Shown: piece after piece, positions 61,156 through 64,000 of the stretch
Numbering within the stretch: the stretch's first letter is position 1
Layout: each line of letters begins with the position of its first letter
Source: Achromobacter xylosoxidans
GTDB taxonomy: Bacteria; Pseudomonadota; Gammaproteobacteria; Burkholderiales; Burkholderiaceae_B
Assembly: GCF_002192695.1 (NCBI RefSeq)
Contig: NZ_MTLG01000115.1
Coordinates: forward strand, 1 to 64,000
DNA: 64,000 nt
Direction: 5' to 3'
The notes under the pieces: generated by a model
Database searches by the model: none
The model's input: the letters and a program-made list of their open reading frames with translations, nothing else
What the model was told of the DNA's origin: nothing
Program-made: the position numbers and the translations under genes

Positions 61156-62088
61156 CTAGACCCAGAGTCGATAGATCCAGAACGACTCGTCCTCAACGAA
61201 GCGCCGAGCAAACTCGGCCGGAGGAAATCCAGTTATGCGTTTTACTGCCCGACTTAGATGGGCTTGGTCTGCAAATCCTGCTTCCAGTGCAAAAGCAGCC
61301 CAATCCAGCGATTTTATGGACTCTTGACGATCTCGCGCTGCAAAGAAGGCCTGTTCAGTGCCAACAAGTGACTGCCATTCGCGTAGAGATCGCCCGCTGA
61401 ATGCTCTGATACGACGTTCGACCTGTCGAATGCCACGACTGCGTTGCCATTCATTTGCTTGGCGGGCTAGTCCGTCGACCCACTGACGGCCCGCCCCTCT
61501 CAAAATGTCTATTGTGGAGTGGCGTGGATGTGATGGCCGCCAGCGCGGTTCAAGATATCGTTCGATAATTTCTAGAGTAACTTGATCGCCATCGGAATTA
61601 ACCAGAGCGTCAAGCATCTCAAACCAAGTCGATCCAAGTATCCGGCGGGCGCAAATAGCTCGGTCTTGAATCATGGATACATCTATCTGGAACAACTCCG
61701 TCGCCGTGCTTATAGGGAAGTAAATCATTCCGCCGCGGCCACTCCCCCTAGACCAGCTTGCTGTTGGTCCTGACTGACTGCCGGAAATCAAGACATCGGT
61801 GTCAAAGCGGCGCCATTCCGTCCCATGGTCGTTTCGCTCCACAAGACCGAAGTCGGCATTTTTGTACCAAGAAAGGCAGACGAACGGCGATGCGGGGAAA
61901 TGAGAGAGGCGCTGCGCATCGCTAAGAGCGATACCACAGGTGTTTCGACTAACCACTGCCACAATGGCGCCAGACAGTGCCATAGGCGCTGGATATAGTT
62001 GCGCCAGGGAGTCTTGCGTGCCGGTCACCACACGAGAGGCTCGCGCGTTGAAGGCAGGAACACAAATCTGATTTGATTGGCAATCCAT
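61156..62088 (-). CDS. AraC family transcriptional regulator
   Basis: A 310-residue regulator with an N-terminal sensing part of no recognised type and a C-terminal AraC HTH pair (about 215-300; SLDWAAFALEAGFADQAHLSRAVKRITGFPPAEFARR is the second HTH and closing helix, about residues 255-292, given by its ends SLDWAA and EFARR). Base composition is clearly less GC-rich than the preceding Bug gene. It is divergent from the P450 gene with only about 41 bases between starts, so the two promoters overlap and it is probably the P450 regulator. Confidence 0.85.
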   Translation of the reverse strand: MDCQSNQICVPAFNARASRVVTGTQDSLAQLYPAPMALSGAIVAVVSRNTCGIALSDAQRLSHFPASPFVCLSWYKNADFGLVERNDHGTEWRRFDTDVLISGSQSGPTASWSRGSGRGGMIYFPISTATELFQIDVSMIQDRAICARRILGSTWFEMLDALVNSDGDQVTLEIIERYLEPRWRPSHPRHSTIDILRGAGRQWVDGLARQANEWQRSRGIRQVERRIRAFSGRSLREWQSLVGTEQAFFAARDRQESIKSLDWAAFALEAGFADQAHLSRAVKRITGFPPAEFARRFVEDESFWIYRLWV

Positions 62089-62129
62089 GGGTCTACGGGA
62101 CTGGGTGTGGAATCGCTTCGGGACTTAAG

Positions 62130-63605
62130 ATGTCGTTTCGATTCAAGACGTCTCGGGCAAATTGGCATGTAGTACTGCCTATGAAAAAAGATGCCCCCTA
62201 CTCATGCCCTTTCGAATCAACCGGCAAGTCTGATTCTCCCCTATCCCCGCGACAGTTTGAAGCGGGAGAGTGGCCTCCCGGTCCGTCATCAGGCGTCACT
62301 GGTTGGCGGCTGTCCAGAAAGATGTCTCACAACATGCTCGAGACACTTTCTGAATGGAAACAGGCCTTTGGCAATGTGTTTCATCTGCGAATTTGGCCCG
62401 AGAATTTCATAGTTCTCACGGATCCGGAGTTGGCGCGTGAACTACTAGTGAATCACCACGATGCTCTCATTCGCTGGGAACGCGGCATTCGTGTTTTTGC
62501 AAAAGTGCACGGGCATAGCGTGATCATAGCTGAGGGTGAGAAATGGGTTCAGAAGCGCCAAGTCATGCAGCCGAACTTCACCCCTAGAGCGCTGCAAAGC
62601 ACTGTTCCGTCCATCATTGATGCAACGCGAGATGCATTTGATTCCTGGCCTCCAAACGATGACCTCTGGCCCATAGAGAGTGCGTTTACTTCACTGACCA
62701 TGGACGCGATCATTCGAACCATGTTCTCGACCGAAGTTGGCGACGAGGCTAGGCAAGCGGAAGAGGCTGTTCGTGTTGTAGGCAAGGTGATAGATGCCGA
62801 ATTCTTCTCGTTAGTAGATTGGCCCGACTGGGTGCCATGGAAGCGAGGCAAGAGGCGGGCAATTCAAAAGTTGGATGAATTGATCGAGCGCCACATGCAA
62901 GAGAGGCTACAAGCACCCGAGGAAAACTGGCCAGACGATTTGCTGTCCCGTCTGTTGCGTCTGCAACAGACCAATCCGTCCGAATGGTCGTATAAGGATA
63001 TTCGCGATGAATGCATGACGACGTTCCTCGCCGGACATGAAACAACCGCGGCAACGCTAACCTGGTGGGCTTGGTGCATGGCTTCGAATCCAACCATGCA
63101 GGAAAAGGCCCGGACTGAAGTCGCACAAGTGTTGCAGGGCGCAGCGCCCACGATGCAAGCACTCGCGGCACTGTCTTATCTGGCTCGAACACTGGAAGAA
63201 GCGATGCGCCTATACCCTGCTGCACCGGTACTCATGACCCGCCGTGCTGTCACTCCTGTGAGCTTGGGGCCATGGCAGTTTCCACAGCGCACGCTGTTCA
63301 TGCTGCCGATACAGCTAATGCAGCGGGATTCAAGTTGGTTTACTGATCCGCAGGATTATTGGCCGGATCGGTTCAGTGAAGATCCAAGACGTGCCCCGCG
63401 GGGCGCGTATGCGCCATTTGGATTAGGCCCGCGTGTTTGTCTCGGGCAGCATCTTGCAACGGCGGAAATGAAGGTAATGGCAGCCATGATCTTGCAGCGG
63501 TGGGCGTTATCGATACCCGTTGGCATGAAATCACCGCGTCCAGTGCAACAAGTGGCACTCAGGCCGGATGAGCCCCTGCATCTCTCGCTCAGATCAGTTC
63601 AGTAG
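62130..63605 (+). CDS. Cytochrome P450
   Basis: An approximately 491-residue heme-thiolate monooxygenase. The I-helix motif is AGHETT (301-306), the K-helix ExxR is E357-R360, and the heme loop FGLGPRVCLG carries the ligand C437. The overall look (PPGP start, long N-terminal half) is of the CYP4/CYP102-like fatty-acid and alkane-hydroxylating side, but it has no fused reductase and no ferredoxin gene is adjacent. The start is uncertain: ATG at 62130 has GGGA ahead; 62181 is possible; a TTG at 62073 would run into the AraC gene. Lower GC than the host average suggests transfer. Confidence 0.9.
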   Translation: MSFRFKTSRANWHVVLPMKKDAPYSCPFESTGKSDSPLSPRQFEAGEWPPGPSSGVTGWRLSRKMSHNMLETLSEWKQAFGNVFHLRIWPENFIVLTDPELARELLVNHHDALIRWERGIRVFAKVHGHSVIIAEGEKWVQKRQVMQPNFTPRALQSTVPSIIDATRDAFDSWPPNDDLWPIESAFTSLTMDAIIRTMFSTEVGDEARQAEEAVRVVGKVIDAEFFSLVDWPDWVPWKRGKRRAIQKLDELIERHMQERLQAPEENWPDDLLSRLLRLQQTNPSEWSYKDIRDECMTTFLAGHETTAATLTWWAWCMASNPTMQEKARTEVAQVLQGAAPTMQALAALSYLARTLEEAMRLYPAAPVLMTRRAVTPVSLGPWQFPQRTLFMLPIQLMQRDSSWFTDPQDYWPDRFSEDPRRAPRGAYAPFGLGPRVCLGQHLATAEMKVMAAMILQRWALSIPVGMKSPRPVQQVALRPDEPLHLSLRSVQ

Positions 63606-63679
63606 CAGTTCATCCTGCGACATGTCATCAACGCGACGTGGGCCAGCCTTTCCGCGAGCTCGCAGTCGTAGGCAATTCA

Positions 63680-64000
63680 TCAATAGCGAGCAGCCAGCAT
63701 GGTCAGTACTTCATTCAGCGAGTCCACCGATTCACATGAGCGCGTCGCCGTCGCGTGTCTGTCCAAGTGGTACCCATGCATGCCAAATTTCCGAGGCCCG
63801 ACCATATCGGCTTCAATGGTGTCGCCGATCATAAGTATCTCTTCGGGCTGGCACGCAATACCATCGCAGAGGTATCGATAGATCTCGGGCTGTGGTTTCA
63901 CGGCACCGGCTTCGTATGACCAGGCGCAAAAGTCTGGTTGGATAGGCAGCAAGTCCAGTACCGGAGGTCCGTATGGCGCTGCGAGGTTGGAGCAAAGCGC
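63680..64000 (-). CDS. HAD superfamily hydrolase, C-terminal part (runs off the window)
   Basis: The last 106 residues of a HAD phosphatase are visible; the reading frame stays open to the window edge, so the N-terminus with the first catalytic aspartate motif is missing. Seen are LCSNLAAPYGPPV (motif II serine region), the KPQPEIY lysine of motif III, and GDTIEADMVGPRKFGMHGYHL, motif IV. This matches subfamily IA phosphatases acting on small phosphorylated molecules. It is convergent with the P450 gene, 74 bases between stops. Confidence 0.88.
   Translation of the reverse strand, partial: ALCSNLAAPYGPPVLDLLPIQPDFCAWSYEAGAVKPQPEIYRYLCDGIACQPEEILMIGDTIEADMVGPRKFGMHGYHLDRHATATRSCESVDSLNEVLTMLAARY

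Noticed and set aside
1-64000. tRNA, rRNA, riboswitch, CRISPR array, prophage or insertion sequence
   Set aside because: No cloverleaf-like tRNA, no conserved rRNA words, no regular repeat-spacer array and no transposase or phage structural protein were recognised on reading; an automated RNA search was not possible.

Overview
The window is a stretch of a GC-rich (about two thirds G+C by eye) betaproteobacterial chromosome, most likely an Alcaligenaceae member of the Achromobacter/Bordetella type. The reasons are the two Bug-family solute receptors, the many LysR regulators paired with small catabolic operons, a MexEF-OprN-like efflux operon, and a nested hairpin repeat at the left edge of a kind I know from Burkholderiales intergenic regions. 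No rRNA, tRNA, CRISPR array, prophage or insertion sequence was seen.

Left part (1-10.2 kb): a livHMGF branched-chain amino-acid-type ABC transporter without its binding protein in the window, then a five-gene c-di-GMP switch. This is siaABCD (sensor phosphatase, kinase, phospho-switch protein and diguanylate cyclase), translationally coupled to a PAS-PAS-GAF-GGDEF-EAL protein. A structured intergenic region follows (10229-10658), with a 34-bp perfect inverted repeat, a hexanucleotide repeat and a 16-bp hairpin.

10.6-27.2 kb: a MexEF-OprN-like RND efflux operon on the minus strand with a divergent LysR gene; an AI-2E-family membrane protein and a PhyH-type dioxygenase; a DHA2-type exporter divergent from its likely MmyB-like regulator; an EamA transporter; a YqjI/YqjH-like metal-sensing PadR regulator and ferric-siderophore reductase preceded by an evenly spaced operator array; and a LysR gene divergent from an isocitrate lyase/PEP mutase-family enzyme.

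27.2-46.6 kb: two very large secreted WG-repeat proteins encoded as an overlapping pair; an MFS carrier and a cupin; a stand-alone integrase-type Arm DNA-binding domain coupled to a ureidoglycolate lyase-like gene; a DUF1254/DUF1214 lipoprotein; an operon of beta-keto acid cleavage enzyme, binding protein and SDR dehydrogenase; a sugar kinase followed by an Rbs/Frc-like ABC transporter; and a small parvulin.

46.7-49.7 kb is a clearly lower-GC insertion carrying a complete restriction-modification set: a Vsr mismatch endonuclease, an Eco29kI-like GIY-YIG nuclease and a cytosine-5 methyltransferase. From 49.7 to 61.1 kb the sequence returns to host-like composition, with a Bug receptor plus M81 metallopeptidase under a divergent LysR, an orphan AapJ-like binding protein, a FUSC protein, an EamA transporter, a beta-class glutathione transferase, SDR and LysR genes, and a second Bug receptor. 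The last 3 kb are again lower in GC and hold an AraC-type regulator divergent from a cytochrome P450, then the C-terminal part of a HAD-family phosphatase that runs off the right edge.

All functional statements are from reading motifs and gene order; no database search was run.
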